Assembly: GCA_963736425.1 (NCBI GenBank)
Contig: CAVTOX010000005.1
Span: 1-64,000 of the forward strand
Reading direction: 5' to 3'
Length of the DNA stretch: 64,000 nt
Source of the DNA: Prado023 sp963736425
Lineage (GTDB): Bacteria > Actinomycetota > Actinomycetes > S36-B12 > CAIYMF01
Shown: one piece after another, positions 46,180 through 56,361 of the stretch
Layout of the letters: every line of letters starts with the position of its first letter
Numbering within the stretch: the stretch's first letter is position 1
Program-made: the position numbers and the translations under genes
Notes under the pieces: model-generated
Seen by the model: only the letters and a program-made list of their open reading frames with translations
Databases searched by the model: none
What the model was told of the DNA's origin: nothing

Positions 46180-46410
46180 GCGAAACCCCCCGCGGGGCGA
46201 CTTGCGCCAAGGACACCGGAAGGCCCAAAATGATCTTGAGGGCCCTGCTGCTTGCTCCCCCGTCGGCAGCGGGGCTCTCCCATGCCCGCAGGCCGCCCGA
46301 CGACCGATCCGCACCCTTCTCCAACCCGTGATCCGCCCGAACGACATGGTTGGCTGGGCGTGAGGCTCGGCCGGCACGACTCTGACCGGCCGATGCCCGG
46401 AGGAGGATCC

Positions 46411-46944
46411 ATGTCCCTGGAGCGCCCGATGGCCCCCGACCCGTACGAGTACCTGCCGCCCCGGCCCTGGTTCGAGGTCACCAGCACCGACCTCGTCGAC
46501 GGCGAGGTCATGCCCATGCCCAACGTCCACGGGTCCGCGGGTGGGCAGAACATCTCCCCCCAGTTGGCGTGGTCCGGCGCCCCGGAGGGGACCAAGGGGT
46601 ACGTGGTGACCTGTTTCGACCCGGATGCTCCCACCGGATGCGGGTTCTGGCACTGGTCGGTCGTCGACATCCCGGCATCCGTGTCGGAACTGGCCCGTGG
46701 AGCGGGCGCCGACGATGCGACCCTGCCCGGCGGGTTCCACGCCAGCACTGACTTCGGCACCGCAGACTACGGCGGCGCGGCCCCACCGCAGGGCGACCAC
46801 CCGCACCGGTACATGTTCGTCGTGCACGCGATGGACGTCGAGCACGTGGGCGTCGACGCCGGCGGATCCCCGGTGGGCGTTGCCTTCCGGTTGGCGTTCC
46901 ACACGCTCGGCCGCGCGCGGATCACCGCCACCTTCGCGCACTGA
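46411..46944 (+). CDS. YbhB/YbcL-type PEBP (Raf-kinase-inhibitor-like) protein
   Basis: A 177-residue phosphatidylethanolamine-binding-protein fold. The ligand-pocket motifs are FDPDAPTGCGFWHWSVVDIP and GFHASTDFGTADYGGAAPPQ with GDHPHRYMFVVHAMD, as in bacterial YbhB. No signal peptide. GGAGGAGG precedes ATG 46411. Function of bacterial members is poorly known. The 230 bases before it hold only a short CCCCGCGGGG palindrome after the YceI stop. Confidence 0.93.
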   Translation: MSLERPMAPDPYEYLPPRPWFEVTSTDLVDGEVMPMPNVHGSAGGQNISPQLAWSGAPEGTKGYVVTCFDPDAPTGCGFWHWSVVDIPASVSELARGAGADDATLPGGFHASTDFGTADYGGAAPPQGDHPHRYMFVVHAMDVEHVGVDAGGSPVGVAFRLAFHTLGRARITATFAH

Positions 46945-47004
46945 CTGACTGCGGGGAACGACCGGGACCAGCCAGCGCCGGCCGGGGCCGGCCATCACGC
47001 CGCC

Positions 47005-47010
47005 TACGAT
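47005..47010 (+). promoter_or_regulatory. -10 element of leaderless DUF1015 gene
   Basis: TACGAT fits the actinobacterial TANNNT -10 element and ends eight bases before the GTG start of the DUF1015 gene, which has no Shine-Dalgarno. No convincing -35 is seen. Confidence 0.45.
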
Positions 47011-47018
47011 GGACTGCC

Positions 47019-48238
47019 GTGAGCCTCTTCGAGCCGATCCGTGGCCTCTGCCCGCCCCCTGCCAGCGCGGGCGACGTGGCAGAGCTCCCCTATGACGTCA
47101 TGAATCGCGCCGAGGCCGTCGGGATGGCCGCCGGGCGGCCGCACTCCTTCCTGCACGTATCGCGTCCGGATATCGACCTGCCCCCGGGCGCACCTGCGGA
47201 CAGCCCCGAGGCCTACGCACTGGCTGCGGCCGCGTTCACCGCCCTTCAGGCCGACGGGATGCTCGTGCGTGACCCGGGCCCGCGCTTCCACGCCTATCGC
47301 ATGACCAGCGGCGAGCACACCCAGACCGGGATCGTCGGGGGTGCCAGCGTGGCGGCCTACGACGCGGGCCGGATCCGCAGGCACGAGACCACCCGGCCCG
47401 ACAAGCAGGCTGACCGCGCCGCCCAGATCGAGGCCGTCGGCGCCCAGACCGGGCCGGCATTCCTGATCCACCGATCCAGTGCGGCCATCGCGCGGATCAC
47501 CGCTGACGCGACCGCCAGCCCTGCGCCCACGCGCGTGGACGGTCCCGGCGGCGTCCGTCATGAGCTCTGGCCGATCAGCGACCCGGCGAGCAGTGGCCGC
47601 CCTGGTGGCGGCGTTCGACGAGCTCCCCGCGCTCTACATCGCCGACGGCCACCACCGCAGCGCCGCGGCGTCGATGGTCCATGCCCACCGGCCCACGGAA
47701 GCCACCGCGGCTGTTCCTGGCCGTGGCCTTCCCCGCTGACGAGGTCCAGATCCTGGCCTACAACCGGCTGGTCCGGGCCCCTGAGGGCGTCAACGCCGAG
47801 GCGATCCTGGCCGGCGCCGCCGAGCGCTTCGTCGTCGAGCCCTCCGACGGGCCGGTCACCCCGGCCGCCCCGGGCCGGTTCGGCCTCTACCTCGCCGGTG
47901 GCTGGTACCGGCTGACTGCCCCGGATGAGCTGCGCGGCTCGGCTGACCCCGTCGACCAGCTCGACGTCGCCGTCCTGCAGCGGCACCTCCTGGAGCCCGT
48001 GCTGGGGATCAGCGACCCCCGGCGGGATCCACGGATCGGCTTCGTCGGCGGGGTGCGCCCACTCTCCGAGCTCGAGGCTGCCGTCGACGAGGGCACCTGG
48101 ACCGCAGCCGTCTCGATGCACCCGACGACCGTGGCCGACCTGATCGGGGTTGCCGACGCCGGGGGGATCATGCCGCCGAAGTCCACGTGGTTCGAGCCGA
48201 AGCTGCTCGATGGCCTGGTCAGCCATGTCCTCGACTGA
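47019..48238 (+). CDS. DUF1015-family protein (two frameshifts)
   Basis: About 405 residues of the DUF1015 (HTH-like, SerK-related) family. VAELPYDVMNRAEAVGMAAG, PHSFLHVSRPDIDL, the GIVGGASVAAYDAGRIRRHE segment, ALYIADGHHRSAAASMVHA (conserved DGHHR), and the C-terminal TAAVSMHPTTVADLIGVADA with MPPKSTWFEPKL are family signatures. The DGHHR motif is the site used by SerK-type free-serine kinases. Frame changes near 47590 and 47705. It overlaps the sugar kinase gene by 14 bases. Genes of this family often sit beside serine or phosphoglycerate metabolism, which is not visible here. Confidence 0.88.
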
Positions 48239-49163
48239 GGGCCCCGCACCTGGACCTCCCCGAGGGCGCATCACCGTCGTGGGCAACCCCGGCCTCGACA
48301 CCCTGGTGGTCCTGGCCGAGGACCACCCCGACCTCGAGGCCGACGGCCACTTCGTCCGCAACGTCGACACCGTGGGGCACGCAGCCGCCTTCACCGCACG
48401 CGCATGCGCCCGCCTCGGCCACGACACGCGCATCCTGGGCAGCACCGGCGCTGATGTGATCGGTGGCCTGGTCCGCGGCGTCCTGGCCGCCGACGGGGTG
48501 GACACCTCCCTGATGTTCACCGATCCGGACGGCACGGCCCGTTCGGTCAACTTCATCCGGCCGGATGGGCGACGCACGTTCTTCTACGACGGCGGATCGC
48601 ACATGACGCTGCGCCCGCCGGAGGCCTCGGTCGAGGCTGCCCTGTCCGGCACCGACCTGGTGCTCGCGTCCCTGCCCAACTGGGCGCGCGATGTCGTGGC
48701 GCGGGCTCGCTCGCTCGGCCTGCCCGTGGCCGTGGACCTGCAGGACGTACGCGATCCCGCCGACCCCTACCGCGCGGACTTCATCGCGTCAGCCGACTAC
48801 CTCTTCGCCTCCGCCGCCCACCTCGTCGATCCGGTGGCCGCTGCGGTGGCGTGGTTCGACTCCGGGCCCGCCTCGATGGTGGTGTTCGGCATGGGCGCGC
48901 GCGGTGCGATGCTCGTGCAGCGCGGCGGCGGTGGCCCGCTCGTGATCCAGGAACCACCGCCGGACGTGGACCTGCCGATCGTCGACACGACAGGCGCGGG
49001 GGACAGCCTGGCCACCGGCTTCCTCGACGGGATCCTGTTCGCCGGGCTGACGGTCTCCGGGGCGCTGCATCGCGGGCAGGTGCTGGCCCGCATCGTCGCC
49101 AGCGACCTGGGCGGGGCAGCCGCCTTCGACCGCGCAGGGCTGGACGCGCTGGCGACCCGCTGA
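48225..49163 (+). CDS. PfkB-family carbohydrate kinase
   Basis: A 312-residue ribokinase-like sugar kinase. The N-terminal strand ITVVGNPGLDTLVVLAEDHP and the signature DTTGAGDSLATGFLDG near the C-terminus, with its catalytic Asp and anion hole, are clear. GHAAAFTARACARLGHDTRI is the first PfkB signature region. The substrate may be ribose, fructose, adenosine or another sugar and cannot be told. The start ATG 48225 lies within the last codons of the DUF1015 gene, implying translational coupling. Confidence 0.9.
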   Translation: MSSTEGPAPGPPRGRITVVGNPGLDTLVVLAEDHPDLEADGHFVRNVDTVGHAAAFTARACARLGHDTRILGSTGADVIGGLVRGVLAADGVDTSLMFTDPDGTARSVNFIRPDGRRTFFYDGGSHMTLRPPEASVEAALSGTDLVLASLPNWARDVVARARSLGLPVAVDLQDVRDPADPYRADFIASADYLFASAAHLVDPVAAAVAWFDSGPASMVVFGMGARGAMLVQRGGGGPLVIQEPPPDVDLPIVDTTGAGDSLATGFLDGILFAGLTVSGALHRGQVLARIVASDLGGAAAFDRAGLDALATR

Positions 49164-49243
49164 GGGGCTGCGCCCCGTCACGGGGCACGGGTCGGCCACG
49201 GACGGGGCTACCCTCGCCTCACAGTGCCGACCAGGAGGACGTG

Positions 49244-50404
49244 ATGCAGCAGGAGCGTGTGCGGCGTCGACGCTGGCCATGGGTCGTGGCTGGGATCCTG
49301 CTCGCCGTCCTGGGCATCACGGCCCTGGTGGCGTGGAGCGCCTACCGGAAGCTGGACTCCAACATCGCGACCATCGACCCGTCCGACGGGCTCGGCGACG
49401 TCCGGCCGGCGAAGGAGAACCAGGCGCTCAACGTGCTGGCCATCGGCTCGGACACCCGCGAGGGCGCCAACAGCGTCATCGGCGGCGACTCCCCCGGCCT
49501 GGCCGACACCACGATGGTCGTGCACCTGTCCGCGGACAACACCTGGGCGGCGGGCGTGAGCATCCCGCGCGACTCGATGGTCCAGATGCCTGACTGCGTG
49601 GGGCCCGACGGCCGGACCGTCCCCGGCGCGCTGCGCCAGTTCAACGCGGCCTACCCGATCGGCGGGCCGGTGTGCGTGCAGCGCACGGTCGAGTCGCTGA
49701 CCGGCCTGCGCATCGACCACTTCGTCGTCGTGGACTTCGTCGGGTTCGTCGACATGGTCGACGCGGTCGGCGGGGTCACCGTCTACATCCCCGAGCCCAT
49801 CAGCGACCCGAACTCGAAGATCTACTTCGAGACCGGCTGCCAGACCCTCGACGGCAAGCAGGCCCTGGACTACGTGCGGGTGCGCAAGGGCGTCGGCGGA
49901 GGGGATGGGTCGGACACCGGCCGGATCGAGCGCCAGCAGGCGTTCCTCACCTCGTTGATCCAGAAGGTGACCTCCAGCGGGGTGCTGTTCAACCCGATCG
50001 AGCTCTACGACTTCCTCGACGCGGTCACCAGGTCGGTGACCACCGACACCGGGATCGGCAGCATCCGATCGATGGCCTCCATCGCCGTGCGCGTGCGCGC
50101 CATCGGCCTGGAGTCCATCGAGTTCACGACGGTGCCCTACGAGGTGTACCCGCCGGACCCCAACCGGGTGCAGTGGGCCCAGCCCGAGGCCGACGAGATG
50201 TGGGCGAAGCTGATCGCCGACGAGCCGCTGACCCCCACGCCGTCCCCGACGCCGAGCGAGAGCGGTGGCTCAGCCGGCGCCAGCCCGCGGGCCACCCCGT
50301 CCTCGCCGGACGAATCGGCCAGCTCCTCGCCCACAGCGACCGCCAGCCCGAGCACGACGTTCGATACGACGACGGCCGACCAGCCGGTGTGCCCGACGCC
50401 GTAG
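49244..50404 (+). CDS. LytR-CpsA-Psr (LCP) family ligase
   Basis: A 386-residue LCP protein: a basic cytoplasmic start QQERVRRRRWPW, one membrane helix (VVAGILLAVLGITALVAW), then the extracellular LCP domain with NVLAIGSDTREGAN, the Arg-rich substrate site SIPRDSMVQMP, LTGLRIDHFVVVDFVGFVDM and ALDYVRVRKG. A long Ser/Thr/Pro-rich C-terminal tail follows. LCP enzymes attach polyprenyl-linked glycopolymers such as arabinogalactan or teichoic-type polymers to peptidoglycan. AGGAGG precedes ATG 49244. Confidence 0.94.
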   Translation: MQQERVRRRRWPWVVAGILLAVLGITALVAWSAYRKLDSNIATIDPSDGLGDVRPAKENQALNVLAIGSDTREGANSVIGGDSPGLADTTMVVHLSADNTWAAGVSIPRDSMVQMPDCVGPDGRTVPGALRQFNAAYPIGGPVCVQRTVESLTGLRIDHFVVVDFVGFVDMVDAVGGVTVYIPEPISDPNSKIYFETGCQTLDGKQALDYVRVRKGVGGGDGSDTGRIERQQAFLTSLIQKVTSSGVLFNPIELYDFLDAVTRSVTTDTGIGSIRSMASIAVRVRAIGLESIEFTTVPYEVYPPDPNRVQWAQPEADEMWAKLIADEPLTPTPSPTPSESGGSAGASPRATPSSPDESASSSPTATASPSTTFDTTTADQPVCPTP

Positions 50405-50520
50405 CGAATCCCCCCATCCGTGTGAACGATTCCGACGATCTGACGGTTGATTCCGTGCACACTGGTCCGCTGGCGCTGTTCGGCGCGCCGGCTGTCGGTG
50501 GTGCTCCCTACGCTGTCGCC

Positions 50521-53041
50521 ATGGCCGAACTGAGACTGGGCGGAATCGTCGATGCTGCGACCCACGAGAAGACGGCCGACCCTGCGGGGGTTCCCACCGA
50601 GGAGCTGACCACTCACGGCGTGATCGTCGGCATGACCGGCTCGGGCAAGACCGGCCTGGGCGTGGTCCTGATCGAGGAGTGCCTGGCCGCCGGCGTGCCG
50701 GCCCTGCTCATCGACCCGAAGGGCGACCTGACCAACCTCGCCCTGACGTTCCCGAACCTCGCACCCACGGAGTTCGAGCCGTGGGTCAACGAGGGCGACG
50801 CGAGCAAGGCCGGCCAATCGGTGCCCGAGTTCGCGGCCGCCCAGGCAGAGACCTGGACGAAGGGCCTGGCTGGCTGGGGGCTGGGCGCGGAGCAGGTGCG
50901 CTCCCTGCATGAGGGCGTCGAGGTCACCATCTACACCCCCGGCTCCCCGCACGGTGTCGGCCTGAACATCATCGGGACCCTCGACGTCCCGGCAGACATG
51001 AGCGACCCGCAGGCGGTGCAGGAGGAGATCGACGCCTACGTCTCGAGCCTGCTGAACCTCGTCGGCATCGAGGCCGACCCGCTGAGCTCGCGGGAGCACA
51101 TCCTGCTGTCGACGATCATCAACGACGCATGGACGCACGGCCGCGCACTGGACCTCGCGACCCTGGTCGCCTCCGTGCAGCAGCCGCCCGTGCGCAAGGT
51201 CGGCGTCCTGGAGCTGGACTCCTACTACCCGGCCGACGACCGGATGAAGCTGGCGATGAAGCTCAACGGCCTGCTGGCCTCGCCGGCGTTCGCGTCCTGG
51301 CTGGTCGGGGAGCGGATCGACATCGCCTCGATGCTGCGCTCACCCGATGGGCGCCCCCGGTGTGCCGTCGTGTCGATCGCGCACCTCGACGACGAGCAGC
51401 GGCAGTCGGTCGTCTCGGTCGTCCTGGCCAAGCTGATCTCCTGGATGCGTCGGCAGAGCGGCACCTCCGACCTGCGCACGCTGCTGTACATGGACGAGGT
51501 CGCCGGCTACCTGCCTCCGACGGCGAACCCGCCCACCAAGCAGCCGATCATGCTGCTGCTCAAGCAGGCCCGCGCGTTCGGCGTGGGCGTGGTGCTCTCG
51601 ACCCAGAACCCCGTGGACGTGGACTACAAGGCACTGTCCAACGCAGGCACCTGGATGATCGGCCGGCTGCAGACCGAGCAGGACAAGGCGCGCCTGGTCG
51701 ATGGTCTGACCAGCGCAGCCGGCTCGGTGGACCCCGGCGCCGTCGGGGACACGATCTCCGGGCTGGGCAAGCGCGAGTTCGTGATGAAGCGGGCGAGCAA
51801 GGACACGGTCTCGGTGTTCACCACGCGCTGGGCGATGAGCTACCTGCGCGGCCCGTTGACCCGGGAGCAGATCGCGTCGCTGAAGGCCGGCGCGGCGCCA
51901 GCGGCCCCGACGGTCCCGGCAGTTCCCGTTGCCGCTCCGACGGCGGCCGCTCCCACGGCGCCAGCTCCCACCGCGCCAGCGGCCTCGGTCTACTCGGCTG
52001 CCCCACCGGCTCCCGTCGCACCGATGCCACCGGCAGCAGCAGGCGTCCCCCTGGTCCCGCCAGCCCAGCCCGCCACACCGGTCGCCGCACCCCCGGCACC
52101 CCCGGCCCCTGCGCCACGCGGCGCCAGTCAGCCCTCTGGCCGCCGACGAGACCCCCGTCCAGCCCAAGGTCGCCGACGGCGTGCCCGTGCACTACCTGGA
52201 CCCAGCCGCCACCTGGGCGGCCTCCGTCGGGTCCATCCCGGGTCATCGGCTCACTGCGGGTGCCATCGCCCGGGTGCTCCTGCGCTTCGACGACGCCAAG
52301 GCCGGGATCGTGCTCGACCAGGAGTACGAGGCGATCCTGACGCCCCTGTCGCCGTTCCCGGCCGCCGACCAGTTCCGCGCCGTCGACTACGACGACCGTG
52401 ACCTGCTTTCGACCCCACCGCCGGGCGCCGTCTACCGGATCCCCCCGACGGAGGTGGGCGCCAGGACCTGGTGGACCACCCTGCAGCGCGACCTGGCCGA
52501 CTCCCTCCAACGATCGATGACCGTGGACGTCCCCACCAACCTTGAGCTGAAGCTCTACGGCCGGATCGGCGAGGGCACCCCGGAGTTCGCCGCACGCTGT
52601 CAGGCCGCTGCCGCAGACTCGGCAGACAAGGAGATCGCCGCCCTGCAGTCGAAGTACCAGACCAAGCTCTCGGCGGCCCAGCGCAAGATCGACACCGCAA
52701 CCAACACGCTGGACCGCCAGCGCGAGGCCCGGACGAGCGCGATCAGCTCCGATGCGCTGGGCATGCTCGGCGGGCTGTTCGGCGGGCGCAAGACCTCGAT
52801 GACCTCGGCCGCGAGACGTGCGTCGACAGCGACGGACAAGGTCGGCGCCGCCGAGGACAAGGTCGAGGAGCTCCAGGCTGTGTACGCCGACCTGCAGGCG
52901 GAGCTCGACGCCGAGATGGCCGGCATCCGCTCCGAATGGGAGACCAGGGCCACGGCTGTGAGCCCGATGTCGATCACGCTGGCGAAATCCGACGTCAAGG
53001 TGAGCGCCATCGGACTGGTGTGGATCCCGATGGGAACCTGA
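50521..53041 (+). CDS. HerA-like ATPase, DUF853 type (one frameshift)
   Basis: About 840 residues of a HerA/FtsK-superfamily ATPase. Walker A GMTGSGKT at 37-44, Walker B LLYMDEVAGYLP, and the sensor region GVGVVLSTQNPVDVDYKALS are clear. The ATPase core is followed by an Ala/Pro linker (about residues 460-530). A frame change near 52135 leads to a C-terminal domain with LAADETPVQPKVADGVPVHY, then a coiled coil (EIAALQSKYQTKLSAAQRKI onward). DUF853 proteins are presumed DNA-translocating NTPases of unknown role. ATG 50521 chosen by family start. The linker's repeats of Ala-Pro make both slippage and misassembly plausible. Confidence 0.88.
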
Positions 53042-53107
53042 GGAACGACCTTCGGGCAGACTTCAGCCGCGACGGGACCCATTCAGGACCGGCATGGAGA
53101 GGACGAC

Positions 53108-54325
53108 GTGGAGCACAACGCGGACGCGCTGATCGAGTTGGCCGAGGAGCACTCGGCGCACAACTACCACCCCCTGCCGGTCGTGATCGCCACCGCTGCA
53201 GGCGCCTGGGTCACCGACGTGGCCGGGCACCGGTACCTCGACTGCCTGGCCGGCTACTCGGCGTTGAACTTCGGCCACGGACACCCCGAGATCCTCGCGG
53301 CGGCCCATGAGCAGCTCGACCGGGTCACGCTGGTGAGCCGGGCGTTCCACCACGATCAGTTCGGCCCCTTCTGCGCCGAGCTGGCGGCCCTGGCCGGCAA
53401 GGACATGGTGGTGCCCATGAACTCCGGGGCCGAAGCCGTCGAGACCGCGATCAAGGTGGCCCGCAAGTGGGGATACACGGTCAAGGGGATCCCCGCGCAC
53501 CAGGCGACGATCATCGTGGCGCAGGGCAACTTCCACGGCCGCACGACCACGATCGTCTCGTTCTCCGACGATGACTCCGCCCGTGACCACTTCGGCCCGT
53601 ACACGCCGGGGTTCATCCAGGTCGAGTACGGCAACATCGAGGCCATCCGTGCCGCGATCACCGAGCACACCACGGCGGTGCTCATCGAGCCGATCCAGGG
53701 CGAGGGCGGCGTCGTCATCCCGCCCGAGGGCTACCTGCGCGACGTCCGAGCCCTGACCGCCGAGCACAACGTCCTGATGCTCGCCGACGAGATCCAGTCC
53801 GGGCTGGCCCGCACCGGGCGGACCTTCGCCTGCGATCACGAGAGCGTGGTCCCCGACATCTACATCCTTGGCAAGGCCCTCGGCGGGGGAATCCTGCCGG
53901 TCTCGGCGATCGCCGCGAACCGCGACATCCTTGACGTGCTCCAGCCCGGCGAGCACGGCAGCACGTTCGGCGGGAACCCGCTGGCGTGTGCGGTGGGTCG
54001 CGCCGTGGTCCGGCTCCTGCAGACCGGCGAGTTCCAGGAGCGCGCCGTGGAACTGGGAGACATCCTCTCCGCCGAGCTCGCCAAGCTGGTCGGCCACGGC
54101 CTTGTCGAGGTCCGCATCCGCGGGGCGTGGGCCGGGGTGGACATCGACCCGGATCTGGCCACGGGTCGCCAGGTGTGCGAGGCGCTCCTGGCCCGCGGCG
54201 TCCTGGCCAAGGACACCCAGGGCTCGACGATCCGCCTGGCACCGCCGCTGGTGATCACGGCTGACGAGGCCATCTGGGCGGTCGCCCAATTGCGCGACTG
54301 CCTCGCGGAGTTCGGCGCCCGCTGA
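53108..54325 (+). CDS. rocD: Ornithine aminotransferase
   Basis: A 405-residue class-III PLP aminotransferase. The Schiff-base Lys256 is in YILGKALGGGILPVSAI, Asp227 of LADEIQSGLARTG contacts the pyridine nitrogen, and the start SAHNYHPLPVVIATAAGAWV plus EPIQGEGGVVIPPEGYL are typical of RocD. It interconverts ornithine with glutamate semialdehyde. GTG 53108 follows GAGAGGAC. No other arginine or proline gene is adjacent. Acetylornithine transaminase is the alternative, but the HNYHPLPVV start favours ornithine. Confidence 0.93.
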   Translation: MEHNADALIELAEEHSAHNYHPLPVVIATAAGAWVTDVAGHRYLDCLAGYSALNFGHGHPEILAAAHEQLDRVTLVSRAFHHDQFGPFCAELAALAGKDMVVPMNSGAEAVETAIKVARKWGYTVKGIPAHQATIIVAQGNFHGRTTTIVSFSDDDSARDHFGPYTPGFIQVEYGNIEAIRAAITEHTTAVLIEPIQGEGGVVIPPEGYLRDVRALTAEHNVLMLADEIQSGLARTGRTFACDHESVVPDIYILGKALGGGILPVSAIAANRDILDVLQPGEHGSTFGGNPLACAVGRAVVRLLQTGEFQERAVELGDILSAELAKLVGHGLVEVRIRGAWAGVDIDPDLATGRQVCEALLARGVLAKDTQGSTIRLAPPLVITADEAIWAVAQLRDCLAEFGAR

Positions 54326-54404
54326 CTCGCCGCTGCGCCCAGCCACGGGATTCCTTATCACGCCGCTAGCCGGACGGTGTCCTGGATCGGGGCTGCACCG
54401 CAGG

Positions 54405-54410
54405 TACCGT
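54405..54410 (+). promoter_or_regulatory. -10 element of leaderless dacB-like gene
   Basis: TACCGT, matching TANNNT, lies six bases before the ATG of the PBP4-like gene, the same spacing as at furA and the MscS gene. The -35 region (CTGGAT at 54382-54387) is a weak match. Confidence 0.5.
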
Positions 54411-54416
54411 GAGGCC

Positions 54417-55846
54417 ATGCGTCGACCCGCCCCCGTCACCCTTGCGATCGCATGTTCTGTCGCACTCCTGCTCGGGGCGGCTCCCGCGTCAGCGCAACAC
54501 AGCAGTACCCGCCGCGTCACCGCTGGTGCACGTGAGCGGTGACACGGGCTCCGGCGACATCAGGATCGCGGCGAGCGCCACCCGGACGCGGGTGTCGACC
54601 AGCACCGCCAATGCCCGGATCGGCCAGATCCTCGCGAAGCGCAGCAGCTCGAGGAATCCTGGGGAAACGCTTCACGATGACGGTCTGGGACACGGCGTCG
54701 GGCTCCTACGTGTTCCAGCGCCGGGCTGGGGCCTCACTTCGAGGGGCATCAACGACGAAGGTCCTCACGACCGTCGGGGCGCTCGCGGCGCTGGGGCCGG
54801 ACCACCGCTTCCCGACGACCGTGCGCGCCGGCGCGACCCCCGACGAGATCGTCCTGGTGGCTGGCGGTGACCCGCTGCTCTCCAGCGCCGACCTGCGCAC
54901 CCTGGCCGGCGCCACGGTCGGCGCACTCGGGTTGACCCCGACACCGGCGGTCGCGCCAGTCCCCTCCGACACCGCGACGCCGATCACGCCCGACCCGGCA
55001 CCCATCACCGCCGCCCCGGTCACCGCCGCCGCGGCGCGCACGATCACCGTTCGCGCCGACGACTCGCTGTTCTCCGGTGACGGGCAGTCCCGCGGGTGGC
55101 CCAACTCCTACCTGCCCAGCCAGGTGCGCCCCGTCGGAGCCTTCGCCCGCGACGATCGCAAGGTGCGCGACGCCACGGCCGACGCCGGCAAGTTCTTCGC
55201 CTCCGCCCTGCGCGCCCTGGGGATCACGGCCACCTACGCCGGGGAAGCGTCCGCCGCACCCGATTCGGCGACCGTGGCCGGCATCCCGGGTCACTCGGTG
55301 GCCGAGGCCGTGTCCCGGGCGCTACTGATCTCCGACAACGACACCGCCGAGATGCTGTTCCGGCACATCGCCGTCGCGCGCGGGCTGCCGGGCACCTGGG
55401 CCGGCGCACGACAGGCGCTGGCCGACACCCTGCGCGAGCTGAACGTGCCCCTTGAGGGCGTGCAGATCGTCGACGGCAGCGGGCTGTCCCTGGAGGGCCG
55501 CCTGACGGCAGGGGCGCTCACCTCAGCACTCGCGCGGGCGCTGTCCCCCGAGCACCCCGAGCTCGCGGGCATGCGTGGATGGCTGCCTGTCGCCGGACGC
55601 ACGGGGACCCTGAAGGCCGGCTACAAGCGCTTCAACTCGAAGCCGGCCAAGTGCGCGGCGGGACTGATCCAGGCCAAGACCGGAACAGTCGCCGACGCCA
55701 TCGCGCTGGCCGGTTACGCGGCCGGGGCAGACGGCCAGACGAAGGTCTTCGTGTCGATCGTGAACTCCCGACCCACCCGCTACAGCCGCGTCAGCACGCG
55801 AACCGCGATCGACCGGGCCACATCGAGCATCACGGGCTGCTGGTAG
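54417..55846 (+). CDS. dacB: D-alanyl-D-alanine carboxypeptidase PBP4 / DacB (two frameshifts)
   Basis: About 475 residues of peptidase family S13. The signal peptide RRPAPVTLAIACSVALLLGA with an Ala-Ser-Ala cleavage site starts at ATG 54417. After frame changes near 54505 and 54657 come FTMTVWDTASGSYVFQRRAG, the active-site SxxK motif STTK in RGASTTKVLTTVGALA, the inserted domain with a Pro/Ala-rich linker, SDN (LLISDNDTAEML) and KTG (LIQAKTGTVADA). It trims or hydrolyses peptidoglycan cross-links outside the membrane. Closely followed by the CYTH gene. Confidence 0.9.
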
Positions 55847-55854
55847 GAGCGAGG

Positions 55855-56325
55855 ATGGGTATCGAGGTCGAGCGCAAGTTCCTGGTGTCCGATGAGTCCT
55901 GGCGTGACGACGTCACCGCCTCGACGCGCATCGTGCAGGGTTACATCGCCCAGACCGGTTCGGCCACCGTGCGCGTGCGCGTCAAGGGCGACAGGGGCTT
56001 CCTGACCATCAAGGGAGTATCGGTCGGGATCGCCCGCAGCGAGTTCGAGTACGAGGTTCCGGTGGCCGACGCCCTGGCAATGCTCGACGAGCTGGCACAG
56101 GGTCCGGTCATCGACAAGGTGCGCCACCTCGTCCCCGTGGGCAGCCATCTCTGGGAGGTCGATGTGTTCGCCGGCGAGAACGCGCCGTTGGTCATGGCCG
56201 AGGTGGAGCTGGCCAGCGCGGACGAGGCCTTCGTGCGCCCAGGCTGGGCGGGCACCGAGGTGTCTGACGACCAGCGCTACTTCAACGTGAATCTCGCCCG
56301 CACGCCCTACTCCAGCTGGGCCTGA
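55855..56325 (+). CDS. CYTH-domain triphosphate-binding protein
   Basis: A 156-residue CYTH (triphosphate tunnel) protein. It begins with the signature EVERKFLV (residues 4-11), then QGYIAQTGSATVRVRVKGDR, FLTIKGVSVGIARSEFEYEV and LWEVDVFAGENAPLVMAEVE, which supply the alternating charged residues of the tunnel. Members hydrolyse inorganic triphosphate or thiamine triphosphate or make cAMP. Short bacterial ones like this are usually triphosphatases. GAGCGAGG precedes ATG 55855. Confidence 0.92.
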   Translation: MGIEVERKFLVSDESWRDDVTASTRIVQGYIAQTGSATVRVRVKGDRGFLTIKGVSVGIARSEFEYEVPVADALAMLDELAQGPVIDKVRHLVPVGSHLWEVDVFAGENAPLVMAEVELASADEAFVRPGWAGTEVSDDQRYFNVNLARTPYSSWA

Positions 56326-56342
56326 CCCCTCGGCGCCCCGGG

Positions 56343-56356
56343 CGGCCGCGCGGCCG
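56343..56356. terminator. Palindrome between convergent CYTH and rpiB genes
   Basis: Perfect palindrome CGGCCGCGCGGCCG in the 36-base gap between the two converging genes. A tight loop makes it a modest hairpin. Possible shared terminator. Confidence 0.3.
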
Positions 56357-56361
56357 TTCCC

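Noticed and set aside
46190..46410. Possible riboswitch before the PEBP gene
   Set aside because: Only a short CCCCGCGGGG palindrome is visible. No known riboswitch core could be recognised.
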